This document shows, piece after piece, positions 7,093-18,226 of a DNA stretch of 64,000 nt. The notes beneath the pieces were generated by a model. The model saw only the letters and a list, made by a program, of their open reading frames with translations. It was not told where the DNA came from and made no database searches. The stretch's first letter is position 1. The number at the start of each line of letters is the position of its first letter. The stretch is taken from contig NZ_JAVFWN010000001.1 of NCBI RefSeq assembly GCF_030929495.1, positions 310,001 to 374,000 on the forward strand, written 5' to 3'. The translations under genes were made by a program, and so were the position numbers. The DNA comes from Nocardioides sp. LHD-245. GTDB taxonomy: Bacteria > Actinomycetota > Actinomycetes > Propionibacteriales > Nocardioidaceae.

Positions 7093-10038
7093 ATGACCGA
7101 CGCGCCCACCGACATCCCGACCGCGAAGCCGGCCGACGCTGCGACGGACGCTTCCCCGCCCGCGGAGAAGTCCGAGAAGCCGACGGCCAAGAGGGCCGCG
7201 GCCAAGAAGACGGCCGCCAAGAAGACCGCGGCCAAGAAGGCCCCCGCGAAGAAGGCGGCCGCGAAGAAGACGGCGGCCAAGAAGACGGCCGCCAAGAAGG
7301 CCCCCGCGAAGAAGACCGCAGCCAAGAAGACGACCGCGAAGAAGACCACGTCGCGGGCCAAGGCGAAGACCGAGGCCGAGCCGACCTCCGAGCAGCTCGA
7401 GCTCACCACGGAGCTCGCGGCGGACTCCGCTGTCGATGACGTCGCCGCCCCGGGCGCCGCCACCGCCGTGCTCTTCCGGGCTCCCGTCGTACCCGCTGAG
7501 GAGCCGGTCGCCGAGGAAGACGACGAGACCGTCGACGAGACGGATGGCGACACCGCCGAGACCGATGGCGACACCGCCGAGACGGATGGCGACACCGCCG
7601 AGACCGACGGCGAGACCGCCGAGGCTCCGGAGCTCGAGGCCGACACCGTCGAGGACGAGGCCCCCGAGGCCGAGGCCGCACCTGAGCCGGAGGCCGACGC
7701 CGCCGAGACTGACGCCGCCGAGACCGAAGGCGGTGACGAGGACGACGAGGAGTCCGGCTCCGGATCCGGCAACGCCCGCCGCCGCCGTCGCCGCGGAGGC
7801 CGACGCCGTCGCAAGCCGGCCGCCGGTGCCGACGGCGAGGAGGCCGAGGGCGGCGAGTCCGCCGGCGACAACGACGACACCGACGGCGCCGAGACGGCGG
7901 ACGGCGACGCGGCGACCGCGGACAGTGACGACGCCGAGGACGGCGAGGGCACCTCCGGAGCCGGCGGTTCATCCTCGTCGCGTCGGCGCCGTCGGCGCCG
8001 TCGCGCCGGTGAGGGCGGCGAGGGCGAGGGCGACGACCCCGAGAACACCGTCACCCGGGTCCGCAAGCCGCGGTCGTCGGACGACGAGATCACGTCCATC
8101 TCCGGCTCGACCCGCCTCGAGGCCAAGAAGCAGCGCCGCCGGGAGGGTCGCGAGGCTGGCCGTCGCCGGGCGCCGATCGTGAGCGAGGCCGAGTTCCTGG
8201 CCCGCCGCGAGTCGGTCGAGCGGGTGATGGCGGTCCGACAGCGCAAGGACCTCACCCAGATCGCCGTGCTCGAGGACAAGGTCCTCGTCGAGCACTACGT
8301 CGCCCGCGAGTCGCAGACCTCGCTGATCGGCAACGTCTACCTCGGTCGCGTGCAGAACGTGCTGCCCTCCATGGAGGCCGCGTTCGTCGACATCGGCAAG
8401 GGCCGCAACGCGGTGCTGTACGCCGGCGAGGTCAACTGGTCCGCGCTGGGCCACAAGGATGGCGAGCCGCGCAAGATCGAGTCGGTGCTGCAGTCGGGCC
8501 AGACCGTGCTGGTGCAGGTCACCAAGGACCCGATCGGTCACAAGGGTGCCCGGCTCACCAGCCAGGTCAGCCTCGCCGGCCGCTTCCTGGTCTACGTGCC
8601 CGACGGGACCACCTCCGGCATCTCCCGCAAGCTGCCCGACACCGAGCGCTCGCGGCTCAAGACGCTCCTCAAGGAGATCGTCCCCGACACCGCCGGCGTC
8701 ATCGTGCGCACCGCCGCCGAGGGCGCCTCGGAGGACGAGCTGACCCGCGACGTCGAGCGGCTCAAGGCGCGCTGGGAGGACATCGAGGGCAAGGTCGCCA
8801 AGGGCAACGCCCCGCAGCTGCTCTACGGCGAGCCGGACCTCACCCTCAAGGTGGTCCGCGACCTGTTCACCGAGGACTTCGCCAAGCTGGTCGTCCAGGG
8901 CGACGACGCCTGGAGCACCGTCCAGGAGTACGTCGACCAGGTGGCGCCCGACCTCGCGGAGCGACTCGAGCACCACGAGGCTGGCGACGGCGTCGCGGAC
9001 CTGTTCGCGACGTACCGCATCGACGAGCAGATCGCCAAGGGCCTGGACCGCAAGGTCTGGCTGCCCTCCGGCGGCTCGCTGATCATCGACCGCACCGAGG
9101 CGATGACCGTGGTCGACGTGAACACCGGCAAGTTCACCGGCTCGGGCGGCAACCTCGAGGAGACGGTCACCAAGAACAACCTCGAGGCGGCCGAGGAGAT
9201 CGTGCGCCAGCTCCGGCTGCGCGACATCGGCGGCATCATCGTGGTCGACTTCATCGACATGGTGCTCGAGTCCAACCGCGACCTCGTGCTGCGCCGCATG
9301 GTCGAGTGCCTGGGCCGCGACCGCACCCGGCACCAGGTCGCCGAGGTCACCTCGCTCGGCCTGGTCCAGATGACCCGCAAGCGGATCGGCACCGGGCTGC
9401 TCGAGGCGTTCAGCGAGACCTGCACCCACTGCCAGGGCCGCGGCATCCTGGTCCACGACCTCCCGGTCGAGCCCAAGCGCGGGGGCGGCGAGCCGGAGGA
9501 GTCCCGCCGCGGCAGCCGCCGTCGCAAGGGCAAGGGCGCCAACCAGGCCGAGCCGGCCACCGAGACCCCGAAGGCGGTGCCGTCCCCGAAGGACATCGCC
9601 GCGATGGCCAAGCCGGCCGGCGACGAGCGCGAGCACGCCGAGGACGAGCAGCCGGTCGAGCCCGTCGTGGCCGAGGCCGTCGAGGCCGTCGAGGCAAGGG
9701 AGACCGTTCCGGTGGAGGCGACTCCGACGGAGCCCGAGCCGCAGCCCGAGCCGCAGGCCCAGCAGCCCGAGCCCGAGCCCGAGCCCGAGCCGGAGGCCCA
9801 GCAGCCGGAGCCCGAGCCGGAGCCCGAGCCGGCTCCCGTGGCCACCACGACCGTGGTGACCCGGACCCGGCGCCGTGCGGCCACCCGTCCCGCGGGTCCG
9901 CCGGCCGACGCGACCCCGGAGCCGACGGCGGCCGATCCGGTGGCCGAGCCGGCGGAGGAGCCCGCGGCCGATCCGACGGAGGAGCCGCACGTCGAGCACG
10001 TCCCGATCAAGCGCAAGGGTGGCTCACGCAAGCGTTAG
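7093..10038 (+). CDS. rne: Ribonuclease E/G (Rne/Rng family)
   Basis: 981 residues from the ATG at 7093, which is preceded by GGAGGAG. The endonuclease core lies in the middle: an S1 domain ([16 protein letters not shown]), then the DNase I-like catalytic core with Asp675 (VVDVNTGKF) and Asp719 (VVDFIDM). These align with E. coli D303 and D346 by spacing. A zinc-link motif CTHC (Cys777, Cys780) lies 58 residues after the second Asp, as in E. coli. The N-terminal extension (about 33-93) is a lysine/alanine repeat like histone H1 tails, followed by four ETDGDTA-like acidic repeats and arginine-rich blocks. The C-terminus is Pro-Glu repeats. The disordered arms flanking the core are an actinobacterial arrangement and probably bind RNA and degradosome partners. 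It initiates mRNA decay and rRNA processing. Confidence 0.95.
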   Translation: MTDAPTDIPTAKPADAATDASPPAEKSEKPTAKRAAAKKTAAKKTAAKKAPAKKAAAKKTAAKKTAAKKAPAKKTAAKKTTAKKTTSRAKAKTEAEPTSEQLELTTELAADSAVDDVAAPGAATAVLFRAPVVPAEEPVAEEDDETVDETDGDTAETDGDTAETDGDTAETDGETAEAPELEADTVEDEAPEAEAAPEPEADAAETDAAETEGGDEDDEESGSGSGNARRRRRRGGRRRRKPAAGADGEEAEGGESAGDNDDTDGAETADGDAATADSDDAEDGEGTSGAGGSSSSRRRRRRRRAGEGGEGEGDDPENTVTRVRKPRSSDDEITSISGSTRLEAKKQRRREGREAGRRRAPIVSEAEFLARRESVERVMAVRQRKDLTQIAVLEDKVLVEHYVARESQTSLIGNVYLGRVQNVLPSMEAAFVDIGKGRNAVLYAGEVNWSALGHKDGEPRKIESVLQSGQTVLVQVTKDPIGHKGARLTSQVSLAGRFLVYVPDGTTSGISRKLPDTERSRLKTLLKEIVPDTAGVIVRTAAEGASEDELTRDVERLKARWEDIEGKVAKGNAPQLLYGEPDLTLKVVRDLFTEDFAKLVVQGDDAWSTVQEYVDQVAPDLAERLEHHEAGDGVADLFATYRIDEQIAKGLDRKVWLPSGGSLIIDRTEAMTVVDVNTGKFTGSGGNLEETVTKNNLEAAEEIVRQLRLRDIGGIIVVDFIDMVLESNRDLVLRRMVECLGRDRTRHQVAEVTSLGLVQMTRKRIGTGLLEAFSETCTHCQGRGILVHDLPVEPKRGGGEPEESRRGSRRRKGKGANQAEPATETPKAVPSPKDIAAMAKPAGDEREHAEDEQPVEPVVAEAVEAVEARETVPVEATPTEPEPQPEPQAQQPEPEPEPEPEAQQPEPEPEPEPAPVATTTVVTRTRRRAATRPAGPPADATPEPTAADPVAEPAEEPAADPTEEPHVEHVPIKRKGGSRKR

Positions 10039-10071
10039 CCACCCGCCCGGGCCGTGCCGGGAGCCGTGGTT

Positions 10072-10100
10072 TTGGCGGAATCCGGCACGGCCCGTAACAT
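10072..10100 (+). promoter_or_regulatory. Promoter of rplU-rpmA
   Basis: TTGGCG (-35, 10072-10077), a 17-bp spacer, then TAACAT (-10, 10095-10100). This is the best sigma-70-type promoter in the window. The transcript would start near 10107 with a leader of about 114 nt carrying a small hairpin (GCGCC 10112-10116 with GGCGC 10122-10126). Ribosomal-protein leaders often bind their own product, but no known leader family was recognised here. Confidence 0.65.
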
Positions 10101-10220
10101 TGTTCGTCGGTGCGCCGCCGAGGCGCTCCGTTCTGCTGGCACCCGGCATCGCGCGACGTAGCTCGCGACGTGGGATCCGCAGTGTGCCGTAGACCCAGAC
10201 GTTGAACCAGAAGGAGCCCG

Positions 10221-10526
10221 GTGGTGTACGCGATCGTGCGCGCAGGCGCGAAGCAGGAGAAGGTCGCTGTCGGCGACGTCATCGAGATCGACCAGGTCTC
10301 CACCCCGGTCGGCGACACCCTGACCCTCCCGGTCGTGCTCGCCGTCGACGGCGAGAAGGTGACGGCCACCGGCCTCGACAAGGCGGCCGTGACGGTCGAG
10401 GTCCTCGGCGCCACCAAGGGCCCGAAGATCATCATCCAGAAGTACAAGAACAAGACCGGCTACAAGAAGCGCCAGGGTCACCGCCAGAAGTACACCCAGG
10501 TCAAGGTCACCGACATCAAGCTCTGA
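10221..10526 (+). CDS. rplU: 50S ribosomal protein L21
   Basis: 101 residues, normal length. [12 protein letters not shown] at the start and [18 protein letters not shown] at the end are characteristic of L21. It binds 23S rRNA in the large subunit. The GTG at 10221 is preceded by AAGGAG at 10211-10216. A second GTG follows directly, but the first has better spacing. rpmA follows after 38 bp in the usual L21-L27 pair. Confidence 0.98.
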   Translation: MVYAIVRAGAKQEKVAVGDVIEIDQVSTPVGDTLTLPVVLAVDGEKVTATGLDKAAVTVEVLGATKGPKIIIQKYKNKTGYKKRQGHRQKYTQVKVTDIKL

Positions 10527-10564
10527 GTCCCCACCGGGCTCGACACACTCCGAAGGACTGAAAC

Positions 10565-10819
10565 ATGGCACACAAGAAGGGCGCGGCGTCCACCAAGAAC
10601 GGCCGCGACTCCAACGCCCAGCGCCTCGGCGTGAAGCGCTTCGGCGGCCAGCTCGTCAACGCCGGCGAGATCATCGTGCGCCAGCGCGGCACCCACTTCC
10701 ACCCGGGCTCCGGCGTGGGTCGTGGTGGCGACGACACGCTGTTCGCGCTGGTCCCCGGCGCGGTCGAGTTCGGTCGCAAGCGCGGCCGCAAGGTCGTCAA
10801 CATCGTCCCGGGTGAGTGA
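10565..10819 (+). CDS. rpmA: 50S ribosomal protein L27
   Basis: 84 residues. It begins [18 protein letters not shown], so it carries the mature-type N-terminus that reaches the peptidyl-transferase centre, without the cleavable extension seen in Firmicutes. The core LGVKRFGGQ and [20 protein letters not shown] are typical. A strong hairpin follows 25 bp after the stop. Confidence 0.98.
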   Translation: MAHKKGAASTKNGRDSNAQRLGVKRFGGQLVNAGEIIVRQRGTHFHPGSGVGRGGDDTLFALVPGAVEFGRKRGRKVVNIVPGE

Positions 10820-10844
10820 GCTGACGCTCGCTTGACCCGCGGCT

Positions 10845-10884
10845 TCGAAGGGCGTCCCGGTTCGGGGCGCCCTTCGACCATTTT
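10845..10884 (+). terminator. Intrinsic terminator after rpmA
   Basis: A 15-bp stem (10845-10859 with 10864-10878, one G-U pair) closes a GTTC loop and is followed by ACCATTTT. Because obgE starts only 20 bp further on with no clear promoter, it probably attenuates rather than fully stops transcription, lowering obgE-proB relative to the ribosomal proteins. Confidence 0.8.
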
Positions 10885-10904
10885 CTACTGAAAGACTGAT
10901 CCTC

Positions 10905-12461
10905 ATGGCCGTCCCCACCTTCGTCGACCGCGTCATCCTCTCCGTGTCCGCGGGTCGCGGGGGCAACGGCGTCGCGTCCGTGCATCGTGAGAAGTTCAAG
11001 CCGCTCGGCGGCCCCGACGGCGGCAACGGTGGTCCCGGCGGATCGGTCATCCTGCGCGTCGACCCCGACGTGACCACGCTGCTCGACTACCACCACAGCC
11101 CGCGCCGCAAGGCCGAGCACGGCGGCCACGGTGCCGGCGACCGGCGCAACGGCGCCCACGGGGCCGACCTGGTGCTCCCGGTGCCGGCGGGCACGGTGGT
11201 CAAGCAGCGCAACGGCGAGGTCGTCGCCGACCTGGTCACCGCCGGCGCCGAGCTGGTGATCGCGCAGGGCGGGCGGGGCGGGCTCGGCAACGCGGCGCTG
11301 GCCTCGAAGTCGCGCAAGGCGCCCGGCTTCGCGCTGCTCGGCGAGCCCGGCGACGAGCTGGAGGTCGTCCTCGAGCTCAAGGTGGTCGCCGACGTCGGCC
11401 TGGTCGGGTACCCCAGCGCCGGCAAGTCCAGCCTGATCGCGGCGATCTCCCGGGCGCGGCCCAAGATCGCCGACTACCCGTTCACCACCCTCGTCCCCAA
11501 CCTGGGCGTGGTCACCGCCGGCGAGACGGTGTTCACGGTCGCCGATGTCCCCGGGCTGATCGAGGGCGCCGCGGAGGGCCGTGGTCTCGGCCACGACTTC
11601 CTGCGCCACATCGAACGGTGCGCCGCGATCGTCCACGTCCTCGACACCGCGACCCTCGAGCCGGGCCGCAACCCGGTCGACGACCTCGACGTGATCGAGG
11701 ACGAGCTGCGCCGGTACGGCGGTCTGGACGACCGGCCCCGTCTCGTGGCGCTCAACAAGGTCGACGTGCCCGACGGCCGCGGCATCGCGGAGCTGGTGGT
11801 CGACGAGCTCCGCGCGCGCGGGCTGCGGGTCTTCGAGCTCTCCGCCGTCTCGGGGGAGGGCACCCGGGAGCTGATCTACGCCATGGCCGAGATCGTGTCC
11901 GAGGCCCGGCGCGAGAAGGCCTCGGAGATCCCCGCGCGGATCGTCGTACGCCCCAAGGCGGTCGACGACGACGGCTTCACGGTCAAGCGCACCGGCGCCG
12001 GCTGGCGGGTGGTCGGCACCAAGCCGGAGCGCTGGGTGCGGCAGACCGACTTCAGCAACGACGAGGCGGTCGGCTACCTCGCCGACCGGCTCGACCGGCT
12101 CGGAGTCGAGGCGAAGCTGCTCGCCCTGGGCGCCGAGGAGGGCGACGCCGTCCTCATCGGGTCCACCGACGACTCGGTCGTCTTCGACTTCCGCCCCGGC
12201 ATCGACGCAGGGGCGGAGAACCTGTCGCGCCGCGGTGAGGACGACCGCTTCCACGAGCAGCGTCCCGCCGCCACCCGCCGTCGCGAGATCCAGGAGCACC
12301 TGGGCGACCGGGCGGAGGGCGAGACCCGGGCCGACGTCGCGCGCCGCATCGACCAGCCCGACGTGTACGGCCCGAGCTCCTACGAGATCGGCTCCGAGCA
12401 GGACCCGGACCTCAAGGCGGCCACCGACGACGACTGGCTCCAGGACGACCCCGGTGAGTGA
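10905..12461 (+). CDS. obgE: GTPase Obg (CgtA), ribosome assembly
   Basis: 518 residues. The glycine-rich Obg fold spans about 1-158. The G domain contains [10 protein letters not shown] (P-loop near 168), [11 protein letters not shown] (switch I), DVPGLIEGA (G3) and LNKVD (N284). A C-terminal OCT domain (about 350-420: [13 protein letters not shown]) and an acidic tail follow. Obg GTPases act in 50S maturation and stress or developmental control. The ribosome site before the ATG is weak (AAAG). It forms the common rplU-rpmA-obg-proB cluster, and its stop overlaps the proB start by 8 bp. Confidence 0.97.
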   Translation: MAVPTFVDRVILSVSAGRGGNGVASVHREKFKPLGGPDGGNGGPGGSVILRVDPDVTTLLDYHHSPRRKAEHGGHGAGDRRNGAHGADLVLPVPAGTVVKQRNGEVVADLVTAGAELVIAQGGRGGLGNAALASKSRKAPGFALLGEPGDELEVVLELKVVADVGLVGYPSAGKSSLIAAISRARPKIADYPFTTLVPNLGVVTAGETVFTVADVPGLIEGAAEGRGLGHDFLRHIERCAAIVHVLDTATLEPGRNPVDDLDVIEDELRRYGGLDDRPRLVALNKVDVPDGRGIAELVVDELRARGLRVFELSAVSGEGTRELIYAMAEIVSEARREKASEIPARIVVRPKAVDDDGFTVKRTGAGWRVVGTKPERWVRQTDFSNDEAVGYLADRLDRLGVEAKLLALGAEEGDAVLIGSTDDSVVFDFRPGIDAGAENLSRRGEDDRFHEQRPAATRRREIQEHLGDRAEGETRADVARRIDQPDVYGPSSYEIGSEQDPDLKAATDDDWLQDDPGE

Positions 12462-13569
12462 CCGGGCGGCCGTCACCGCGGCCCGCCGCATCGTCGTCAA
12501 GGTCGGCTCGTCGTCGCTGACCACCGCGTCCGGGGGCATCGACCCGGACCGAATGCGTGACCTCGTCGACGTCCTCGCCGCCGCACGGGCCCGGGGCGCC
12601 GAGGTCGTGCTGGTGTCCTCGGGCGCGATCGCCGCCGGCCTGGCCCCGCTCGGCCTCCGGAGGCGGCCGCGCGGCCTCGCCGCGCAGCAGGCCGCGGCGA
12701 GCGTCGGCCAGGGGCTGCTCGTGCACCGCTACACCGAGGAGCTGGCCCGCCACGGGCTGATCGCCGGGCAGGTGCTGCTCACCCTCGACGACGTCACCCG
12801 CCGCTCCCACTACCGCAACGCCCACCAGACCTTCGCCCAGCTGCTGGAGCTCGGCGTGATCCCGATCGTCAACGAGAACGACACCGTCGCGACCACCGAG
12901 ATCAGGTTCGGCGACAACGACCGGCTCGCGGCGCTCGTCGCCCACCTGGTCCACGCCGACCTGCTGGTACTGCTCTCCGACGTCGACGGCCTGTACGACG
13001 GACCGCCGACGCGTCCGGGGGCACAGCTGATCCCCGACGTGCGTGCTGCCGCCGATCTCGACCACGTGGTCGTGGGATCCCCTGGCGCGGCGGGTCTCGG
13101 CACCGGTGGGATGGCGACCAAGGTCGACGCCGCCGCGATCGCGACCGGCTCCGGCATCCCGGTCGTCCTCACCTCGGCCGATCGGGCGGGCGAGGCGTTG
13201 GCCGGCAGGCGGGTCGGGACCCTGTTCCACGCCACCGGCAGGCGCCGGCCGACGCGGCTGCTGTGGTTGCGCCACGCCACCGAGGCCAAGGGCTCCCTCG
13301 TCCTCGACGCGGGAGCGGTCCGGGCCGTCGTCGAGCGCCGTGCGTCGCTGCTGGCTGCCGGCGTGACCGGTGTCCAGGGCGACTTCGGTGCCGGTGACCC
13401 CGTCGACCTGCTCGACCCCGACGGCACCGTCGTGGCACGCGGCCTGGTCAACTTCGACGCCGCCGAGATGCCCCCGCTGCTCGGCCGCTCGTCCAAGGAG
13501 CTCAAGCGCGAGCTCGGGGCGGCATACGAGCGCGAGCTCATCCACCGCGACGCCCTCGTCATCCTCTGA
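12454..13569 (+). CDS. proB: Glutamate 5-kinase
   Basis: 371 residues from the GTG at 12454, overlapping obgE by 8 bp. The open frame upstream is antisense-free but out of family, so this start is preferred. The kinase domain shows [30 protein letters not shown] with [12 protein letters not shown], and [21 protein letters not shown] closes the site. A C-terminal PUA domain (about 275-370, ending near [11 protein letters not shown]) is present. It phosphorylates glutamate in the first step of proline synthesis. proA, which often follows, is not in this window; a convergent monooxygenase gene lies downstream. Confidence 0.96.
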   Translation: MSDRAAVTAARRIVVKVGSSSLTTASGGIDPDRMRDLVDVLAAARARGAEVVLVSSGAIAAGLAPLGLRRRPRGLAAQQAAASVGQGLLVHRYTEELARHGLIAGQVLLTLDDVTRRSHYRNAHQTFAQLLELGVIPIVNENDTVATTEIRFGDNDRLAALVAHLVHADLLVLLSDVDGLYDGPPTRPGAQLIPDVRAAADLDHVVVGSPGAAGLGTGGMATKVDAAAIATGSGIPVVLTSADRAGEALAGRRVGTLFHATGRRRPTRLLWLRHATEAKGSLVLDAGAVRAVVERRASLLAAGVTGVQGDFGAGDPVDLLDPDGTVVARGLVNFDAAEMPPLLGRSSKELKRELGAAYERELIHRDALVIL

Positions 13570-13657
13570 CGGGCGACTCCTCGCTCGATGCAACGACCGG
13601 ATCTGTCGCTGAGCGGGCCGCCCGGCAGCAGATTCGGTAGTTGACCCGGCTCCTGAC

Positions 13658-14779
13658 TCAGCTGCGGGACCCGCCGATCGCCGCGAGTGCCCGCAGCAGG
13701 AGCGCGTCCGGTACCAGCGCCGACAGGCGGTGCACGGCGGCGGGGGCATCGACCGCCCGCGCGGCGGCCCGGGAGGCCCGCACCACCCGTCCCGTCGTAC
13801 GGCGACGCCGGGCCTCGAACGCCGCGAACGCCTCCTCCGGGGAGCCGGCGTCGGCGAGCAGCGACGCGAGGAGAGCCGCGTCGACGAGCGCCTGGCCGCC
13901 GCCCTGCCCCAGGTGCGGGCGCATCGGGTGTGCCGCGTCGCCGATCACCACCACCGGACCGTCGCGCCAACGCCGGAGGGGCTGGCGATCCATCACGTCG
14001 TTGCGGCTGACCGCGTCCGGGTCGGTGCCGGCGAGCACCCGGGCGACCGGATCCGGCCAGCCCCGGAAGGCCGCTGCCAGGTGGGCCAGCTCGTCGTCGG
14101 CCGCGCCCTCCGCGGGTTCGCGGACGGTCGCGAACCAGTAGGCGACGTCGTCGCCGAGCGGGACCACGCCGAACTCCTGGTGCGCACCCCACAGCTGGAC
14201 GGCGTCCAGCCCCGCGGCCCGGGTCAGGCCGCGCCACGCCGGGTAGCCGGCGTACCTCTCGGCCAGGCCGGGGTGAAGGGCGCGGGCCACCCGCGAGCGG
14301 TACCCGTCGGCGCCGACGAGCGCCCGCGCGGCGATCGGGGCGGTCGAGGTCAGCACCCGGACGCCGCCGTCGGTGCGCTCGTAGCCGCGCACGGCGGCGT
14401 CGAAGGTCACCGTGCCGGGCGCGACCCGGGCATGCAGGATCTCGACGAGGGCACCTCGTCGCACCGCCACCGGCGCCTCGCCGAGTGCGGCCGTGGTGCG
14501 GTCGTGGTCGAGGGTGCGCAGCGTCCGGCCCGAGTTGGTGCGGACCGTGCCCGCGCCCACGGGGTGACCCGCCGCCCGGACGTCCGCGCCGGTGCCGATC
14601 CGATCCAGCGCGGCCAGGGCCGCGGGCCACAGCGTGATCGCGCCGCCGGTGCTGCCCAGCGCCGGCCGTTCGTCCAGCAGCCGGACGCGATAGCTGGAGC
14701 CGGCCCGCGCGAGTCCGGCGGCGAGCGCGAGACCGGAGATCCCGGCTCCCGCGACCACCAGCTCGGGACCGTCGCTCAC
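13658..14779 (-). CDS. FAD-dependent monooxygenase (PHBH-like)
   Basis: 373 residues from the GTG at 14779. It begins with a Rossmann FAD motif (LVVAGAGISGLALAAGLA) and has the GDAAHPMRPHLGQGGGQA motif near residue 285 that contacts FAD ribose, plus ALVGADGYRS in the DG position. This places it with class A flavoprotein monooxygenases and salicylate-hydroxylase-like proteins. The substrate is unknown. A TACCGT box 7 nt before the GTG supports this start over more distal ones, whose translated extension is low-complexity Arg/Pro/Ser. It stands alone between proB and the desulfurase gene. Confidence 0.88.
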   Translation of the reverse strand: MSDGPELVVAGAGISGLALAAGLARAGSSYRVRLLDERPALGSTGGAITLWPAALAALDRIGTGADVRAAGHPVGAGTVRTNSGRTLRTLDHDRTTAALGEAPVAVRRGALVEILHARVAPGTVTFDAAVRGYERTDGGVRVLTSTAPIAARALVGADGYRSRVARALHPGLAERYAGYPAWRGLTRAAGLDAVQLWGAHQEFGVVPLGDDVAYWFATVREPAEGAADDELAHLAAAFRGWPDPVARVLAGTDPDAVSRNDVMDRQPLRRWRDGPVVVIGDAAHPMRPHLGQGGGQALVDAALLASLLADAGSPEEAFAAFEARRRRTTGRVVRASRAAARAVDAPAAVHRLSALVPDALLLRALAAIGGSRS

Positions 14780-14786
14780 GCGGGCC

Positions 14787-14792
14787 ACGGTA
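14787..14792 (-). promoter_or_regulatory. -10 box (TACCGT), leaderless monooxygenase gene
   Basis: On the minus strand TACCGT, 7 nt, then GTG at 14779. It decides the start of the monooxygenase. Confidence 0.5.
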
Positions 14793-14904
14793 GCGCCCGG
14801 ACGGACGCCCGGACGGGAGCCGCCCGACGGCCGGGGCGAGACCGGACGGGCCGGACGGGCCGGATAGGTGGCTCGCGCGGGTGGGTCGTAATCTTGGAGA
14901 CGCC

Positions 14905-16080
14905 ATGAACGACTCCCGGACGGTCTACCTCGACCACGCCGCGACGACGCCGATGACCGACGTCGCGGTGGAGGCGATGACCGCCCGGCTGCGGGAGGTC
15001 GGCAACGCCAGCTCGCTGCACGCTTCGGGGCGCCGTGCCCGGCGGGTGGTGGAGGAGTCACGGGAGACGGTCGCCCAGGCGCTCGGGTGCCGCCCGGGCG
15101 AGGTCGTCTTCACCTCCGGGGGCACCGAGGCCGACAACCTGGCGGTCAAGGGGCTCTACTGGTCGCGTCGTGACGCCGACCCGGCACGGACCCGGATCCT
15201 GGCGACCGCGGTCGAGCACCACGCGGTGCTCGACGCGCTGGCCTGGCTCGAGGAGCACGAGGGAGCCCAGGTCGAGCTGCTGCCGGTCGACGGGCAGGGC
15301 CGCCTCGACGTGGCGGCGCTGCGGGCGACGGTGGAGCGTGACCCCGCCTCGGTCGCCCTGGTCACCGTGATGTGGGCCAACAACGAGGTCGGCACCCTCC
15401 AGCCCGTCGACGACGTCGTGGCGCTCGCGCGCCCGCACGCGATCCCGGTCCACACCGATGCCGTCCAGGCGGTCGGCGCGACGCCGGTCGACTTCGCCTC
15501 CGCCGGGGTCGACGCGCTGTCGCTGTCGGGGCACAAGGTCGGCGGCCCGCAGGGCGTCGGCGCGCTGATCGTCCGGCGCGAGGTCCAGCTGGCCGCGCTG
15601 GTGCACGGCGGCGGCCAGGAGCGCGACGTGCGCAGCGGCACCCTCGACGTGCCGGCCATCGCCGGCTTCGCCGCCGCCGTGGAGCTCGCGGTCAAGCAGC
15701 AGACCGAGCACGCCGCCCGGCTGGTCGCCCTGCGCGACGAGCTCGTGGCCGCCGTACGACGAGCCGTTCCGGATGCCGTCCTCAACGGCGACCCCGTCGA
15801 CCGGCTGCCCGGCAACGCACACCTGAGCTTCCCCGGCTGCGAGGGCGACTCGCTGCTCATGCTGCTCGACGCCCGGGGCATCGAGTGCTCGACCGGATCG
15901 GCCTGCTCGGCCGGCGTGCCGCAGCCGTCGCACGTGCTGCTCGCGATGGGCCGCACGAGTGACGAGGCCCGCAGCTCGCTGCGCTTCAGCCTCGGTCACA
16001 CCAGCACCGCGGCCGACGTCGCGGCGGTCGCCGAGGCCATCGGAGCGTGCGTCGAGCGCGCCCGCGCGGCGCGCGCCTGA
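14905..16080 (+). CDS. Cysteine desulfurase (NifS/IscS-like)
   Basis: 391 residues from the ATG at 14905. Fold-type I PLP enzyme: DHAATTP start, [19 protein letters not shown] with the PLP lysine at Lys211, and [10 protein letters not shown] with catalytic Cys334. It moves sulfur from cysteine as a persulfide. Position directly before mnmA (19 bp) indicates it feeds tRNA 2-thiolation, as IscS does; Fe-S cluster supply is also possible. GGAG at 14896 serves as ribosome site, and a TAATCT -10 box at 14889-14894 leaves almost no leader. Confidence 0.95.
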   Translation: MNDSRTVYLDHAATTPMTDVAVEAMTARLREVGNASSLHASGRRARRVVEESRETVAQALGCRPGEVVFTSGGTEADNLAVKGLYWSRRDADPARTRILATAVEHHAVLDALAWLEEHEGAQVELLPVDGQGRLDVAALRATVERDPASVALVTVMWANNEVGTLQPVDDVVALARPHAIPVHTDAVQAVGATPVDFASAGVDALSLSGHKVGGPQGVGALIVRREVQLAALVHGGGQERDVRSGTLDVPAIAGFAAAVELAVKQQTEHAARLVALRDELVAAVRRAVPDAVLNGDPVDRLPGNAHLSFPGCEGDSLLMLLDARGIECSTGSACSAGVPQPSHVLLAMGRTSDEARSSLRFSLGHTSTAADVAAVAEAIGACVERARAARA

Positions 16081-16099
16081 TCTGGTCGGTGCTCGTCAC

Positions 16100-17215
16100 G
16101 TGAAGGTCGTCGCCGCCATGTCCGGGGGAGTGGACTCCGCCGTCGCCGCCGCCCGCGCCGCCGAGGCGGGGCACGAGGTGACCGGCATCCACCTGGCGCT
16201 CTCGCGCAACCCGAAGTCGTACCGCACGGGCGCCCGCGGCTGCTGCACGATCGAGGACGCCAACGACGCGCGCCGCGCGGCCGACGTGATCGGCATCCCG
16301 TTCTACGTCTGGGACCTCTCCGACCGGTTCCACACCGATGTGGTCGAGGACTTCATGGACACCTACGCGGCCGGGCAGACGCCGAACCCGTGCCTGCGCT
16401 GCAACGAGAAGATCAAGTTCGCCGCGGTCCTCGACAAGGCGCTGGCGCTGGGCTTCGACGCCGTGGCCACCGGGCACTACGCCGCCGTCCGTCCGAGCGC
16501 CGACGGCGGTGTCGAGCTGCACCGCGCCGTCGACGGCGCCAAGGACCAGTCGTACGTGCTCGGGGTTCTCGACGAGCAGCAGCTGCGCCACTCGCTCTTC
16601 CCGCTGGGGGGCACCCCGAAGCCGCAGGTGCGGGCCGAGGCGGCTGCCCGGGGCCTGCTGGTCGCCGACAAGCCCGACAGCCACGACATCTGCTTCGTCG
16701 CCGACGGCGACAGCACCGGCTGGCTGCGCGAGAAGCTCGGCGACCGCGCCCCCAACCAGGGCGGCGAGATCCGCGACGACGCGACCGGCGAGGTGCTCGG
16801 GCATCACGAGGGCACCTACGGGTTCACCATCGGCCAGCGCAAGGGCCTGCGCCTCGGGCATCCCGCGCCCGACGGCCGTGCCCGCTACGTCCTCGACATC
16901 GAGCCCGTCTCCGGCACCGTGACCGTCGGTCCGCGCGAGCGGCTCGCCGTCGACCGGGTCGAGGGCGACCGGATCCGCTGGTGCGGCCGCCCGATCGCCA
17001 CCGGCTCCGTCCTCGACGGAGACGGCGTCACTGTGCAGCTGCGCGCCCACGGCGCCGAGCACCGGGCGGTCGTCCACGTGGGCGACGGCTTCCTGCGGGT
17101 CGACCTGCTCGAGCACGCCCACGGCATCGCCCCCGGCCAGGCCGTCGTCGTGTACGACGGCACGCGGGTCGTCGGCTCGGCCACCATCACGGGCACCCGG
17201 CGGGTGACCGGGTGA
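16100..17215 (+). CDS. mnmA: tRNA-specific 2-thiouridylase
   Basis: 371 residues. The N-terminal PP-loop [12 protein letters not shown] binds ATP. The two catalytic cysteines are Cys98 ([12 protein letters not shown]) and Cys198 ([12 protein letters not shown]). It thiolates U34 at the wobble position of Lys/Glu/Gln tRNAs using sulfur relayed from the desulfurase just upstream. The GTG at 16100 starts [10 protein letters not shown], the family N-terminus. The stop overlaps the next gene by GTGA, implying coupled translation. Confidence 0.96.
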   Translation: MKVVAAMSGGVDSAVAAARAAEAGHEVTGIHLALSRNPKSYRTGARGCCTIEDANDARRAADVIGIPFYVWDLSDRFHTDVVEDFMDTYAAGQTPNPCLRCNEKIKFAAVLDKALALGFDAVATGHYAAVRPSADGGVELHRAVDGAKDQSYVLGVLDEQQLRHSLFPLGGTPKPQVRAEAAARGLLVADKPDSHDICFVADGDSTGWLREKLGDRAPNQGGEIRDDATGEVLGHHEGTYGFTIGQRKGLRLGHPAPDGRARYVLDIEPVSGTVTVGPRERLAVDRVEGDRIRWCGRPIATGSVLDGDGVTVQLRAHGAEHRAVVHVGDGFLRVDLLEHAHGIAPGQAVVVYDGTRVVGSATITGTRRVTG

Positions 17216-18222
17216 CCCGGGGCACGGGCGTCGGCTCCTTCCCCGGCGACACCCAGCACGACTACGACGAGGCGCTCGCGATCGTCCTCGGCGAGCTCAC
17301 GGCCGACGAGCACGGGCTGGCCTTCGTGCCCGAGGTGCCCGGCCGTGGCGCGGGCGCCGGCCTGACCGGTCGCACCCTGGGCCTGGTCACCGAGCTCGAC
17401 GCCGACCTGCAGCCCGAGGGCTGGCGGCTCACCGGCACGTCCGGTGCGCCCCCGCTCGACCAGCGCCGAGCCCGCAGCCTGCTCGCCCAGGACCTCGACG
17501 CGCTCGAGGAGCGCGCCGCCGGCCACGCCGGGCCGTTCAAGGTGCAGGTCGCCGGCCCCTGGACCTTGGCCGCCACCGTCGAGCGGCCGCGGGGCGACAA
17601 GATCCTGGCCGATCACGGAGCCCGCCGGGACCTGGCGCAAGCCCTCGCGGTGGCCGTGGGCGACCATCTCGCCGACGTCCGCCGTCGGCTGCCGGGCGCC
17701 ACGGAGCTCATCCTCCAGGTCGACGAGCCGGCCCTGCCGATCGTGCTGGCCGGCGGCGTACCGACGGCCTCGGGGTTCGGCAGGCACCGCACCGTCCACC
17801 CGCCCGAGGTCAGTGAGGCGCTGGCCTGGGTGCTCGAGGCAGCGGCATCGGCCGGCGCGACGCCGTGGGTGCACTGCTGCGCGCCCGGCGTGCCGATCGG
17901 GCTGCTGCGCGGTGCCGGTGCCCGGGGGGTGATGCTCGATCTCGACCTGCTGGACGCCGACGGTCACGACGCCGCCGCCGAGGCGCTGGAGGCCGGGGAC
18001 ACGGTCGTGGCCGGCGTCGTGCCCACGACCGATGTCCTGCCGGGCGACAAGGTGCTCGTCGACCGTGTGCTGCGCTGGCTCGACCTGCTCGGGCTCGACC
18101 CGGAGGTGGTCGGCCCCTCGCTGGCGGTGTCGCCGTCCTGTGGCCTCGCCGGCGCCACCCCGGAGGTCGCCCGCCGGGCTCTTGAGCTGGCACGGGCCGT
18201 CGCGAGGTCCGTGTCAGGCTGA
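17212..18222 (+). CDS. Short MetE-like protein (catalytic half of B12-independent methionine synthase)
   Basis: 336 residues, about half of classical MetE (about 750): the N-terminal barrel is missing. It begins [11 protein letters not shown], has ILQVDEPAL in the middle, and keeps the zinc ligands: His221 and Cys223 in WVHCCAPG and Cys310 in SPSCGLAG. The catalytic zinc site is therefore intact. Without the N-terminal domain, methyltetrahydrofolate-triglutamate use is doubtful, and the methyl donor may differ. M. tuberculosis Rv3015c sits in the same position next to mnmA and ligA. The start overlaps mnmA by 4 bp. Confidence 0.82.
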   Translation: MTRGTGVGSFPGDTQHDYDEALAIVLGELTADEHGLAFVPEVPGRGAGAGLTGRTLGLVTELDADLQPEGWRLTGTSGAPPLDQRRARSLLAQDLDALEERAAGHAGPFKVQVAGPWTLAATVERPRGDKILADHGARRDLAQALAVAVGDHLADVRRRLPGATELILQVDEPALPIVLAGGVPTASGFGRHRTVHPPEVSEALAWVLEAAASAGATPWVHCCAPGVPIGLLRGAGARGVMLDLDLLDADGHDAAAEALEAGDTVVAGVVPTTDVLPGDKVLVDRVLRWLDLLGLDPEVVGPSLAVSPSCGLAGATPEVARRALELARAVARSVSG

Positions 18223-18226
18223 CCGG

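Noticed and set aside
7180-7345. Short regular repeats resembling a CRISPR array
   Set aside because: They are in-frame codons for a Lys-Ala repeat within RNase E, with no unique spacers and no cas genes.
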